Assembly: GCF_003194605.1 (NCBI RefSeq)
Contig: NZ_QHKY01000006.1
Span: 1-64,000 of the forward strand
DNA length: 64,000 nt
Source of the DNA: Nocardioides gilvus
GTDB taxonomy: Bacteria > Actinomycetota > Actinomycetes > Propionibacteriales > Nocardioidaceae
Reading direction: 5' to 3'
Every line of letters begins with the position of its first letter. Within the stretch, counting starts at the first letter, position 1. Positions 8,804-17,229 of this stretch are shown here, piece after piece. Made by a program: the position numbers and the translations under genes. The notes under the pieces are model-generated. The model saw only the letters and a list, made by a program, of their open reading frames with translations, was not told the origin of the DNA and made no database searches.

Positions 8804-10540
8804 ATGAAGTCGCTCCTGCGCACCACCACCCGGGGCATCGCCGCCGGTGTGGCGGGTGTCCTCGTTGCTGGCACGGCGGCACTCGTCGCCGCTCCGGCCC
8901 AAGCCGCACCCGTCACCGGGGACCTCCAGTGGAATGTCTCCCAGCAGTTCGTCGAGCACTTGTTCTTCAGCAAGATGGGCCCCATGCCCGCCGCACCGAC
9001 CGGCACCGTCTCCGGTGGGGCGACCCACACGGCGGGCGACCTGAGCACGGGCGCGGATGACTTCTTCACCTTCTCGGCCAGCGACGCCGTGGTGGCCGCC
9101 GACGGCACGGTCACGACCTCCTTCACCGGTTCGGTGCGGGGAGCCTTCGTGGCGGCGGGAGCCGAGCAGTACTCGGTGACCGTGGCGAACCCGGTGGTCG
9201 TGCTCGAGGCCGACGGTGACGGCGCCATCCGGGCAACCGTCTCCGGCTCCGTGGGCACGGACACCCCCACACCTGCCGCTGAGGTGACGGTTGCTCGCTT
9301 CACGGCAGCCACGACTGCTGATGGCGTCACCTCCGCCGTCCCGAACTGGGAGGGAGTGCTGGCAGCAGGCTCGGCCGAGGCAACTCGCCTGGGCATCACC
9401 AACCCGGCCCACCTCACCGGCGGAAAGTCCTTCCACCCTGACTTCCTCGGTGCGCTGGCCCCCGGCACCCTCGCCCACTTCCACAATTCGTCGGCGACTG
9501 CCGCGCAGGACCACAAGCGACCCGGCTCGTTCTCGTTCGCGGCTGACGAGGTGCTCGTCCCGACGATCGCCGCGACGGTCCTGCTCGAGGACCACGAGAA
9601 GGGCCTCAGCATCAAGGCCGAGGGCAGCGGCTTCACCGCCGTCACCAACCCGGGCGACGCCGGCGTCTACGTGGCGCTCGTCAAGGCGGGCACCACGATC
9701 GACTTCTCCGACCGCGCCTCCATGGGTGCCATCCCCGCGGTCGACTACGTCGTCCCCGGTCGTTTCCAGGGCGACCGCTTCGTGTCGGTGCTCAACGCAC
9801 CCACCGAGAAGCTCGAGACGGGTGCCGACTACGTCATCGTCACCTGGCAGGCGCACACCCACTCGAACAGCACCCAGGACACCACCACCCCGGTGACCAT
9901 TGACTGGTCGAAGTTCGTGGCGGGCACCCCCGCGAAGGTCGCTGCCAAGGCCGCGCTCCAGGTCACCAGGAAGGCGACGCTGAAGAAGACCGGCACGGCG
10001 ACCGTGATCCTCACGGGTACCACCGCCAAGCCAACCGGCGACGTCACCGTCACCACCAAGGCTCCGGGCCTCTCCGGGACCGCGAAGAAGACGGTCAAGA
10101 TCTCCAACGGCCGTGCGGTCGTCACCCTTCCCAGGGCGAAGAAGGGTGGCCGCTACACCGTCACCGCCACCTATGCCGGCGACACCCTCCACCAGGGCGC
10201 CGCTGAGCAGACCAAGAGCTTCGTCGTGAAGGCTGCCGCGAAGAGCACCGTGAAGGTCACCAGGAAGGCGACCACGAAGCGTGCGGGCAAGGCCCGCATC
10301 ACCGTCACGGGCAAGACCACCGCCGGTGTCGCCAAGGCCCGCGGCAAGGTCAAGGTCACGATCCAGGCCCCGGGCAAGAAGGTCGTCAAGCGGACCGTCA
10401 AGCTCGCGAAGAGCGGCAAGGTCGTCGTCAAGCTGCCGAAGGCGGGCAAGAAGGGGACGTACCGGATCACCGTGAAGTACGTGGGCGACAAGAACTACAC
10501 CGCCGCCAAGAAGAAGTCGGTTCGCCACAAGGTCCGCTGA
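8804..10540 (+). CDS. Secreted HtaA-domain protein with Lys-rich Ig-like repeats
   Basis: Secreted protein of 578 residues with a signal peptide ending near AQAA (about 36). An HtaA-like domain follows (about 38-215, starting LQWNVSQQFVEHLF), then a beta domain with GSGF and GVYVALV (about 265-375). Two Ig-like repeats of about 97 residues start near residues 382 and 479. Each opens with VTRKAT and carries GRYTVTATYAGD or GTYRITVKYVGD near its end. The repeats share a 19-nt identical stretch at DNA level. They are extremely Lys/Arg-rich and the protein ends without TM helix or sorting signal, so it may bind anionic wall polymers electrostatically (inference). ATG follows AAAGGAAAC, a good ribosome-binding site. 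Confidence 0.82.
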   Translation: MKSLLRTTTRGIAAGVAGVLVAGTAALVAAPAQAAPVTGDLQWNVSQQFVEHLFFSKMGPMPAAPTGTVSGGATHTAGDLSTGADDFFTFSASDAVVAADGTVTTSFTGSVRGAFVAAGAEQYSVTVANPVVVLEADGDGAIRATVSGSVGTDTPTPAAEVTVARFTAATTADGVTSAVPNWEGVLAAGSAEATRLGITNPAHLTGGKSFHPDFLGALAPGTLAHFHNSSATAAQDHKRPGSFSFAADEVLVPTIAATVLLEDHEKGLSIKAEGSGFTAVTNPGDAGVYVALVKAGTTIDFSDRASMGAIPAVDYVVPGRFQGDRFVSVLNAPTEKLETGADYVIVTWQAHTHSNSTQDTTTPVTIDWSKFVAGTPAKVAAKAALQVTRKATLKKTGTATVILTGTTAKPTGDVTVTTKAPGLSGTAKKTVKISNGRAVVTLPRAKKGGRYTVTATYAGDTLHQGAAEQTKSFVVKAAAKSTVKVTRKATTKRAGKARITVTGKTTAGVAKARGKVKVTIQAPGKKVVKRTVKLAKSGKVVVKLPKAGKKGTYRITVKYVGDKNYTAAKKKSVRHKVR

Positions 10541-10579
10541 CCTCGAAGTGGATCGGCTGACCTGACTCGGTCGGCCCAC

Positions 10580-10618
10580 GCAGCAGGGTCGGTGTCGTGA
10601 GGGCACCGGCCCTGCTGC
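10580..10618. terminator. Bidirectional terminator after the heme operon
   Basis: A 15-bp stem with one G-T pair (10580-10594 with 10604-10618) and a 9-nt loop. It lies between the convergent heme-operon end (10540) and the epimerase gene end (10640). Confidence 0.8.
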
Positions 10619-10639
10619 CATGTCCGGGCGTATCCCCTG

Positions 10640-11437
10640 TCAGGGGGTGTCGAGAGCAGGTCGGTGGAACTGTTCCGTCGCGAACGGGCCACCGACGTAC
10701 GCCCCCTCGATCTCGTCCTCGACGCGGCGGGGCAGCTGGTCCTCGTACGCCGCGGCGTCGTCCTGGGGTTCGTACCCCAGGGTCCGGCCCGGCTCCAGGT
10801 CCCACCAGGCGTCGCGGTTGGCGGAGATGCCGTACAGCACGGCGAAGCCCGGCGCCGGGGTCTCGAGGGCGGCAACGACCATGCGTACGCAGTCGGCGGG
10901 GGAGAGCCAGGTGGCCAGGTGGCGGCGGGTGAGTGGCTCGGGAAGGAACGAGCCGATCCGGCACGCGACCGCGTCGAGGCCGTGACGGTCGGCGTACAGA
11001 CTCATCACTGCCTCCGCTGCGACCTTCCCGACCCCGTAGAAGGTGTCGGGTCGCGGGCGAGTGTCGACCCCGACGAGGTCGGCCCGTGGCGTACGCCCCA
11101 CTGCGTGGTTGCTGGAGGCGTACACGAAGCGGGTCACCCGGTGCGTGACCATCGCGTCCAGCAAGGCAGCGGTGGTGACGACGTGGGAGGTCAGCGAACC
11201 GGGCAGGTCCAACTCGTCGGGGTGCCCGGCCAGGTGGACGACCGCGTCCAGGGGCTGCGCGGCGAAGACCGCCTCCACGGCATCGGGATCGGTGCAGTCG
11301 CCGAGGTGCCAGGGCACGTCCACCCCGTCGGGAGGTGAGGCCAGGTCGAAGCCCACCACCTCGTGACCAGCAGCGCTGAGCGACTCCACCACGACGCGCC
11401 CGATCGTGCCTGCAGCACCGCTGATGAGGATCTTCAT
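10640..11437 (-). CDS. NAD-dependent epimerase/dehydratase (uronate dehydrogenase-like)
   Basis: Extended short-chain dehydrogenase of 265 residues. The NAD-binding motif ISGAAGTIG lies at residues 4-12, Asp31 or so ends the second strand (GFDLA), and the catalytic elements are YASSNHAVG with YGVGK. The SSNHxxG plus YGxxK pattern and small size are those of the uronate dehydrogenase-like branch, but the substrate is not certain. The ATG at 11437 gives the standard N-terminus MKILISG; the longer frame upstream runs into the PNP gene. It follows PNP by 16 bp, so the two are probably co-transcribed. Confidence 0.85.
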   Translation of the reverse strand: MKILISGAAGTIGRVVVESLSAAGHEVVGFDLASPPDGVDVPWHLGDCTDPDAVEAVFAAQPLDAVVHLAGHPDELDLPGSLTSHVVTTAALLDAMVTHRVTRFVYASSNHAVGRTPRADLVGVDTRPRPDTFYGVGKVAAEAVMSLYADRHGLDAVACRIGSFLPEPLTRRHLATWLSPADCVRMVVAALETPAPGFAVLYGISANRDAWWDLEPGRTLGYEPQDDAAAYEDQLPRRVEDEIEGAYVGGPFATEQFHRPALDTP

Positions 11438-11453
11438 GATCCAGATCCTAGGG

Positions 11454-12254
11454 TCAGATCCGGGGGAGGACCGCGCCGAGCAGCGCACCCATCCTGGTCG
11501 CCGCCGCATCGCCGGCCGCCAGGACTTCGTCGTGACCCAGCGGGGAGCCGCTGATGCCGGCCGCCAGGTTGGTGACCAGACTGATGCCGAGCACCTCCAT
11601 GCCTGCCTGGCGGGCTGCGATCGCCTCCAGGGCCGTGGACATGCCGACCAGATGACCGCCGAGGGCGCGCACCATCGCGATCTCGGCGGGAGTCTCGTAG
11701 TGGGGACCGGGGAACTGCGCGTAGACGCCCTCGTCGAGCGTCGCGTCGACGTCGCGGCACATCGCGCGCAGTCGGGCGCTGTAGAGGTCCGTCAGGTCGA
11801 TGAAGTCGGCTCCCTCGACGGGTGAGGTCGCGGTCAGGTTGAGGTGGTCACTGATCAGGACCGGGGTGCCGGGGGCCCACGACTCGCGGATGCCGCCGGC
11901 CCCGTTGGTCAGCACGACCGCGCGGCACCCGGCGGCGGCCGCGGTGCGGATCGGGTGGACGACGGAACGCACGCCCCGGCCCTCGTACAGGTGAGTGCGG
12001 AAGCAGAAGGCCAGCACTTGGGCCCCACCCACCTCGAGCGACAGGATGCTGCCCGCGTGGCCGGCGACCCCGGCCGCGGAGAAGCCGGGGAGTTCGGTGG
12101 CATTGACCTCGGCAACCCGCACACCCAACGATTCGATGGCCGGCAACCAGCCGGAGCCCAGCACCAGCGCGATGTCGTGGGACTCCACCCCGGTCCGGCG
12201 CCTGAGCTCGCTGGCGGCCCGCTCGGCCAGGTCGAACGGATTGCTCTCGGTCAT
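11454..12254 (-). CDS. punA: Purine-nucleoside phosphorylase
   Basis: Cleaves purine nucleosides with phosphate to base and pentose 1-phosphate (purine salvage). It has 266 residues, the size of the trimeric PNP class. Motifs are VLGSGW (phosphate loop, about 31-36), [16 protein letters not shown], the purine-site region [14 protein letters not shown], and [12 protein letters not shown]. It is first in a short minus-strand pair with the epimerase. In other actinobacteria this gene lies beside a phosphohexomutase that converts the released pentose phosphate; here that gene is ten kilobases away across the heme locus. Confidence 0.93.
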   Translation of the reverse strand: MTESNPFDLAERAASELRRRTGVESHDIALVLGSGWLPAIESLGVRVAEVNATELPGFSAAGVAGHAGSILSLEVGGAQVLAFCFRTHLYEGRGVRSVVHPIRTAAAAGCRAVVLTNGAGGIRESWAPGTPVLISDHLNLTATSPVEGADFIDLTDLYSARLRAMCRDVDATLDEGVYAQFPGPHYETPAEIAMVRALGGHLVGMSTALEAIAARQAGMEVLGISLVTNLAAGISGSPLGHDEVLAAGDAAATRMGALLGAVLPRI

Positions 12255-12311
12255 GGGTGAACCCTAGGGCCGGTCGTTGCACCGAGTTGCCCCCTGGCGA
12301 AGGATGGGCGC

Positions 12312-13421
12312 GTGAGCGCCGACCGATTCAGAGCCAAGTTGCCGAACGTGAGCGATCGAATCACCGTCGTCGATCGCCTCCGGGTGGTGCGCAAGCGCTG
12401 GCGACTGCTCCTGCGGCTGGCCGGCGCGACCTCGGCCTCCTTCGCGATCGCCACCTACATCTTCGGCCACGAGCAGGCGTTCTTCGCACCCATCGCGGCG
12501 GTGATCGTGCTCCTGGCCGGGGTGGGGTTGCGCCAACGCATGCTCTTCGAACTGATCCTGGGGGTCGCGGTCGGCGTCCTGGTCGGCGAGTTGTTGATCC
12601 TCGGCATCGGTCGGGGCGTGTGGCAGCTGGCGTTGATCGTCGTGATCACCACGATCACGGCCAGCTTCGCCGGGCTCAAGGGCGTCGCGCTCACCCAGGC
12701 AGCGAACTCCGGGGTTCTGCTCGCCACCGTCATCCCGGTGGCGGGCGCAGCGAACCCAGCGGTCACCCGGTTCATCGACGCGTTGGTGGGGGGACTGTGC
12801 GCCGTGGCGATGATCCTGCTGCTGCCCCGCAACCCGACCCGGGACATCGCCCTGGAGGTGCGTCCGCTCCTGGTCGATCTGCAGGCGGTGCTGCGGGACG
12901 TGGCGCGAGCGATGCGTACGTCCGACCCGGCGCTCGCCCATGCGAGCCTGACCCGGGCCCGCGGGTTGCAGAATCAGATCAACTCCGCGATGAACACCGC
13001 CGCCAATGTCCGGGAGGTGGCGGTGATGTCACCGGTCCGCTGGCGACAACGCCCCGAGGTGGAGCGCTACGCCGGGGTCCTCACCGACGTGGACAACGCG
13101 ATCCGCGACGCCCGTGTCCTGGCCCGGCGGGTCTCGACCATGATGCGTCTGGGGGAGCAACCCGGGGAGCAACTGACCTCTGCGGTCGAGCAGCTCGCTC
13201 ACGGCATCGGCGTGTTCCAGGACGGGTTGGCCCAGCCGTCCGAGCGAGCCCACGGCGAGGAGGCGCTCATCGAGTCGGTGCGCATGGCGATGGAGGCACT
13301 GACCGGGGAGATGACGCTGAACCGGGCCGCGGTCGCCGCCCAGATCCGGTCGCTGGCGGCCGACATGCTCTTCGCCAGCGGGATGACGCGCGACGAGTTG
13401 GACGTACGCCTGCGTTTCTGA
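12312..13421 (+). CDS. FUSC-family membrane protein
   Basis: Putative exporter of the FUSC / aromatic-acid-exporter family, 369 residues. A cytoplasmic N-terminus with a basic stretch is followed by about six closely spaced transmembrane helices (about 30-175), then a long soluble C-terminal half with amphipathic helices. Substrates of this family are mostly unknown; some export aromatic acids. The start is GTG at 12312. It is transcribed divergently from PNP with a 57-bp gap, and no operon partner follows. Confidence 0.8.
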   Translation: MSADRFRAKLPNVSDRITVVDRLRVVRKRWRLLLRLAGATSASFAIATYIFGHEQAFFAPIAAVIVLLAGVGLRQRMLFELILGVAVGVLVGELLILGIGRGVWQLALIVVITTITASFAGLKGVALTQAANSGVLLATVIPVAGAANPAVTRFIDALVGGLCAVAMILLLPRNPTRDIALEVRPLLVDLQAVLRDVARAMRTSDPALAHASLTRARGLQNQINSAMNTAANVREVAVMSPVRWRQRPEVERYAGVLTDVDNAIRDARVLARRVSTMMRLGEQPGEQLTSAVEQLAHGIGVFQDGLAQPSERAHGEEALIESVRMAMEALTGEMTLNRAAVAAQIRSLAADMLFASGMTRDELDVRLRF

Positions 13422-13445
13422 CCCTCTGGCGCCCGCGGGGTCGGC

Positions 13446-13898
13446 TCAGTGGCCGATCGACCTGCAGGGTCGCCCGCGCAGCTGGGTCAGGTAGTCGCTG
13501 GGCGCACCGGCGGCCTCGGCGGAGTCCGCCAGGACACCCAGATTCAGGGCGCTCGGCAGACCCCCCTCGTACGCGTCGAGCACGTAGGTCCAGGCCAGGA
13601 CCTCGCCGGAGAGCGCAGCGACCCGCACCCGGGTCTTGAGGTAGAGACCGGTGTCGGCGCCCTCCCAGGCATCGAGGGCGCTCACGTCCTCGTCGGTGAG
13701 GTCGTACAACGCCACGAAGACCTGGTCGATGGGGTCCTGCACGATCGTGACCAGGGCTCCGTCCCAGCCGTGCTCCTCGCCGCCGAAGGTGAGGCGCCAG
13801 CCGGTGAGCCATCCGGTGCTGTGCAAGGGGGAGTGGGGGCAGCGCTCGCCCATGCGTCGAGGGTCCAGGTTCGTCCCGTAGGCGGCGTAGAGCGTCAC
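13446..13898 (-). CDS. Gamma-glutamylcyclotransferase-fold protein
   Basis: Small GGCT/AIG2-like protein of 150 residues. The opening [13 protein letters not shown] matches the Y-G-S/T-N-L glycine-loop signature of this fold, and a Glu in the DAWEGAD region is a candidate catalytic acid. The true substrate is unknown; family members cyclise gamma-glutamyl or related amines. It is transcribed towards the FUSC gene (25 bp between stops) and away from lpdA, the arrangement seen for Rv3304 and lpdA in mycobacteria. Confidence 0.83.
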   Translation of the reverse strand: MTLYAAYGTNLDPRRMGERCPHSPLHSTGWLTGWRLTFGGEEHGWDGALVTIVQDPIDQVFVALYDLTDEDVSALDAWEGADTGLYLKTRVRVAALSGEVLAWTYVLDAYEGGLPSALNLGVLADSAEAAGAPSDYLTQLRGRPCRSIGH

Positions 13899-13960
13899 AG
13901 AACCAGAGGGTAACGACTCCGGATGGGAAGTTGGTGGGCGCAGGGCCTAAACTCGGTCTC

Positions 13961-15367
13961 GTGACTGACTCCGCGACTCACTTTGACGTTGTTGTCCTCG
14001 GCGCCGGCCCCGGCGGGTACGTCGCCGCGATCCGCGCCTCCCAGCTCGGCAAGAAGGTCGCCGTGGTGGAGAAGCAGTACTGGGGCGGTGTGTGCCTCAA
14101 CGTCGGCTGCATCCCCTCGAAGGCGCTGCTCAAGAACGCCGAGCTCTCGCACGTCCTCACCCACGACAAGGCCAAGTTCGGCATCGAGGGTGACGCGACG
14201 ATGAGCTACGGCCCGACCCACAAGCGGTCGCGCCAGGTGAGCGCCGGCATCGTCAAGGGCGTCCACTTCCTCATGAAGAAGAACAAGATCACCGAGGTCG
14301 ACGGCTGGGGCACGATCACCGCGCCGAACTCGGTCGACGTCGCCATGAACGACGGCTCCACCAAGACCCTGACCTGCGACGACCTGATCATCGCCACCGG
14401 CGCCACCGTGCGGCTGCTGCCCGGCATCGAGGTCTCCGAGAACGTCGTCACCTACGAGGAGCAGATCCTCGACGCCGAGCTCCCCTCGTCGATCGTCATC
14501 GGTGGCTCCGGCGCGATCGGCGTCGAGTTCGCGTACGTCATGAAGAACTTCGGTGTCGACGTCACCATCGTCGAGTTCGCCGACCGGATGGTCCCGGCCG
14601 AGGACGCGGACGTCTCCAAGGAGCTCCTCAAGCACTACAAGAAGCTCGGTGTGAAGGTGCTCCTCTCGACGAAGGTCGAGAAGGTCGAGGACACCGGCTC
14701 CGGCGTCAAGGTCACCGTGAGCCCCGCCGCGGGCGGCGACTCGGAGGTCATCGAGGCCGACAAGATGCTGGCGGCCTTCGGTTTCGCCCCGCGCATCGAG
14801 GGCTACGGCCTGGAGAGCATCGGTGTCGCCACCGAGCGCGGCGCCATCACCGTCGACGCCCGCGGTCGCACCAACGTCGACCGGGTCTGGGCGATCGGTG
14901 ACGTCACCGGCAAGATGATGCTGGCCCACGTCGCCGAGGCCATGGGCATCGTCACCGCCGAGACCATCGCGGACGTCGAGACCATGGAGATCGACTTCGA
15001 CATGATCCCGCGGGCCACCTACTGCCACCCGCAGATCGGCTCCTTCGGCTACTCCGAGCAGCAGGCCAAGGACAAGGGGTACGACGTCAAGACCTCGACC
15101 TTCCCGTTCGCGGCCAACGGCAAGGCCGCCGGGCTCGGTGACACCACCGGATTCGTCAAGGTGGTGGCCGACGCTAAGTACAACGAGATCCTCGGCGCCC
15201 ACATGATCGGCCCGGACGTGACCGAGCTGCTGCCGGTGCTGACCATGGCCCAGCGCTTCGACCTCACCGCCGACGAGGTGAGCCGCAACGTCTTCGCCCA
15301 CCCCACGCTGACCGAGGCCGTGAAGGAAGCGGTCGAGGGCATCGCCGGCCACATGATCAACTTCTGA
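13961..15367 (+). CDS. lpdA: Dihydrolipoyl dehydrogenase (E3)
   Basis: Reoxidises the lipoyl arms of 2-oxoacid dehydrogenase complexes with NAD+. It has 468 residues. FAD-binding GAGPGG is at 14-19, the redox disulfide is [14 protein letters not shown] (Cys45/Cys50), the second nucleotide site is GGSGAIG, and the C-terminal [10 protein letters not shown] carries the catalytic His-Glu pair. GTG at 13961 is chosen: it gives the usual short N-terminus before the first beta strand. The quinone-reductase paralogue follows 32 bp later on the same strand, so the two may be co-transcribed. Confidence 0.95.
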   Translation: MTDSATHFDVVVLGAGPGGYVAAIRASQLGKKVAVVEKQYWGGVCLNVGCIPSKALLKNAELSHVLTHDKAKFGIEGDATMSYGPTHKRSRQVSAGIVKGVHFLMKKNKITEVDGWGTITAPNSVDVAMNDGSTKTLTCDDLIIATGATVRLLPGIEVSENVVTYEEQILDAELPSSIVIGGSGAIGVEFAYVMKNFGVDVTIVEFADRMVPAEDADVSKELLKHYKKLGVKVLLSTKVEKVEDTGSGVKVTVSPAAGGDSEVIEADKMLAAFGFAPRIEGYGLESIGVATERGAITVDARGRTNVDRVWAIGDVTGKMMLAHVAEAMGIVTAETIADVETMEIDFDMIPRATYCHPQIGSFGYSEQQAKDKGYDVKTSTFPFAANGKAAGLGDTTGFVKVVADAKYNEILGAHMIGPDVTELLPVLTMAQRFDLTADEVSRNVFAHPTLTEAVKEAVEGIAGHMINF

Positions 15368-15399
15368 TCGAGACGGGCGAGCGTGAGGGGACACCGGAC

Positions 15400-16809
15400 A
15401 TGAATCGCGTCGTCATCATCGGTGGTGGCCCCGGAGGTTACGAGGCGGCCCACGTCGCCGCCCAGCAGGGCGCCGACGTGGTGGTCGTCGACAGTGACGG
15501 CATCGGCGGTTCGGCCGTCCTCACGGACTGCGTGCCGAGCAAGACCCTGATCGCGGCCGCCGAGGTGATGAGCGACGTCGCCCGCGCGATCGACCTCGGC
15601 ATCACTTACCACGACGACGACACCGCGTCCCTGTCCCACATGCAGGTCGACCTGGCGCGGATCAACGCCCGGGTCAAGACCCTCGCCGGCGAGCAGTCGA
15701 GCTACATCACCGACAACCTCGAGCGGGACGGCGTACGCGTCGTCCGGGGCAGGGGCCGACTCGACGGCGCCGGCCGCGTCGTGGTCACCCTCAACGAGGG
15801 CGGCACCGAGACGCTGGAGGCCCCCACGGTCCTCGTCGCAACCGGTGCGGCACCGCGGACGCTTCCCACCGCCCAGCCCGACGGTGAGCGGATCCTGACC
15901 TGGGAGCAGGTCTACGACCTCGACGAGGCGCCGGAGTCCTTGGTCGTCGTCGGTTCCGGTGTCACCGGGGCCGAGTTCGCCTCGGCCTACCTGGCCCTCG
16001 GCATCCCGGTCACCCTCGTGTCGTCACGCGACCGGGTGCTCCCCGGTGAGGATGCCGACGCCTCGGCCGTCCTCGAGGAGGTGGCCCGACGCCGCGGCAT
16101 GACCGTGCTCTCCAAGTCACGGATGCAGTCGGTGGTCCGCGACGGTGAGCGGGTCACGGTGACATTGACCGACGGTCGTACGGTCTCCGCGTCGCACTGC
16201 ATCCTGGCGCTGGGATCGATCCCGAAGACCTCCGACCTCGGGCTGGAGGAGGCCGGCGTCGTGCTCGACGACGGCGGCTTCATCAAGGTCGACCGGGTCT
16301 CACGCACCAGCGCGCGTGGCATCTACGCGGCCGGGGACTGCACCGGTGTGCTGATGCTCGCCTCGGTGGCTGCCATGCAGGGACGGATCGCCATGTGGCA
16401 CCACTTCGGTGACGCGGTGACGCCGCTCGACCTCAAGAAGGTCTCCTCCAACGTCTTCACCTCGCCCGAGATCGCCACGGTCGGCGTGACCCAGCAGGCG
16501 GTCGACGCGGGCAAGGTCGAGGCCGAGGTCGTGATGCTGCCGCTGGCCGGCAACGCCCGAGCCAAGATGCAGGGTGTCCAGGACGGCTTCGTGAAGCTCT
16601 TCTGCCGCCCGGGCACCGGCGTGGTGATCGGCGGCGTCGTGGTCGGTCCCAAGGCCAGCGAGCTGATCCACCCGCTGGCGGTCGCCGTGTCCGAGTCGTT
16701 GACCGCGGACTCGATGGCGAAGGTCTTCACGGTCTACCCGTCGATGAGTGGCTCCCTGGCCGAGGCAGCCCGTCGGCTGCACCACGTCGACGACGACAAG
16801 TTCTTCTAG
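15400..16809 (+). CDS. NAD(P)H-quinone dehydrogenase (flavoprotein disulfide reductase family, Rv3303c type)
   Basis: FAD enzyme of 469 residues, homologous to dihydrolipoyl dehydrogenase but not one. In the redox loop GGSAVLTDCVPSK the first cysteine is replaced by Ala39 and only Cys44 remains, so no disulfide can form. The C-terminal segment lacks the HPT catalytic motif, reading VYPSMSGSLAEAA instead. These are the hallmarks of the mycobacterial enzyme once named LpdA (Rv3303c), which reduces quinones. ATG at 15400. Its stop shares a CTAG with the stop of the convergent biotin-carrier gene (4-nt overlap). Confidence 0.9.
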   Translation: MNRVVIIGGGPGGYEAAHVAAQQGADVVVVDSDGIGGSAVLTDCVPSKTLIAAAEVMSDVARAIDLGITYHDDDTASLSHMQVDLARINARVKTLAGEQSSYITDNLERDGVRVVRGRGRLDGAGRVVVTLNEGGTETLEAPTVLVATGAAPRTLPTAQPDGERILTWEQVYDLDEAPESLVVVGSGVTGAEFASAYLALGIPVTLVSSRDRVLPGEDADASAVLEEVARRRGMTVLSKSRMQSVVRDGERVTVTLTDGRTVSASHCILALGSIPKTSDLGLEEAGVVLDDGGFIKVDRVSRTSARGIYAAGDCTGVLMLASVAAMQGRIAMWHHFGDAVTPLDLKKVSSNVFTSPEIATVGVTQQAVDAGKVEAEVVMLPLAGNARAKMQGVQDGFVKLFCRPGTGVVIGGVVVGPKASELIHPLAVAVSESLTADSMAKVFTVYPSMSGSLAEAARRLHHVDDDKFF

Positions 16810-17078
16810 TCCGTCCAGTTCTCTGGTGGTGAGCCGTCCCGGGCGAGGACCACGAGAAGATCGCCGCCCGCGACCGTCCGGGGGTCCTCGAAGGAGATCT
16901 CGGCGACCCTCCCCGCACGCGGCGCCGTGATCGGCGCCTCCATCTTCATCGCCTCCAGCAGCGCCACCACCTCACCGGCGCCGACCGTGTCACCGGGCCG
17001 GACGAGGATCGTCACGAGGCCGTGGAACGGTGCCCGGACCGAGGTCTGCGACGGGAGGTCGGCGGGGTGCGGGAGCAT
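16806..17078 (-). CDS. Orphan biotin/lipoyl-attachment (BCCP-like) protein
   Basis: A 90-residue protein made almost entirely of one biotinyl domain. VRAPFHGLVTILVRPGDTV is the first half-motif, followed by the biotinylation site LLEAMKMEAPI (Lys about 47) and the second glycine turn (APRAGRVAEI). AMKME indicates biotin rather than lipoate. No carboxylase subunit is adjacent; the nearest are AccA3 at 21-22.8 kb, which has its own carrier domain. It may serve as an alternative carrier or have another partner. It ends convergently with the quinone reductase and is followed upstream by the SpoIID promoter region. Confidence 0.85.
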   Translation of the reverse strand: MLPHPADLPSQTSVRAPFHGLVTILVRPGDTVGAGEVVALLEAMKMEAPITAPRAGRVAEISFEDPRTVAGGDLLVVLARDGSPPENWTD

Positions 17079-17116
17079 GGAGACAGGCTAGTCGGGCCGG
17101 GGCCGGTGCCCTCACG

Positions 17117-17134
17117 AACTACCGCGTTGTAGTT
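17117..17134. promoter_or_regulatory. Dyad AACTAC-N6-GTAGTT upstream of the SpoIID-domain gene
   Basis: A perfect 6-bp inverted repeat (AACTAC 17117-17122, GTAGTT 17129-17134) separated by CGCGTT, ending 95 bp before the ATG at 17230. A near-identical element with one arm mismatch lies 83 bp before the secreted amidase gene (60682-60699). The shared position and sequence suggest one regulator binding both. The identity of the regulator is unknown. The rest of 17079-17229 shows no gene. Confidence 0.5.
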
Positions 17135-17229
17135 CAACTGATGACGTTGTCCGCCGCCGCGGACTGTGTTGGACTCGTAGATGACCTCACTGGTCACACC
17201 AGACACACCCCTTCCCCACGGAGTTTCGT

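Noticed and set aside
2512..10540. Recent horizontal transfer of the heme locus
   Set aside because: Codon use, GTG starts and CGTACG frequency look like the neighbours, and no integrase, tRNA or direct repeats flank it.
8612..10621. 669-codon minus-strand open frame opposite the third heme-locus protein
   Set aside because: Arg/Gly/Asp-rich without motifs. The opposite strand encodes a protein with signal peptide, HtaA-type domain and duplicated repeats.
12257..13639. 460-codon plus-strand frame overlapping the FUSC gene
   Set aside because: It is the +1 shadow of the membrane protein at 12312-13421; the FUSC frame has coherent transmembrane helices while this one is Arg/Gly-rich.
16806..16809. 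Overlapping convergent stops as a special signal
   Set aside because: A shared CTAG between two TAG stops gives a 4-nt overlap that is a simple consequence of tight packing.
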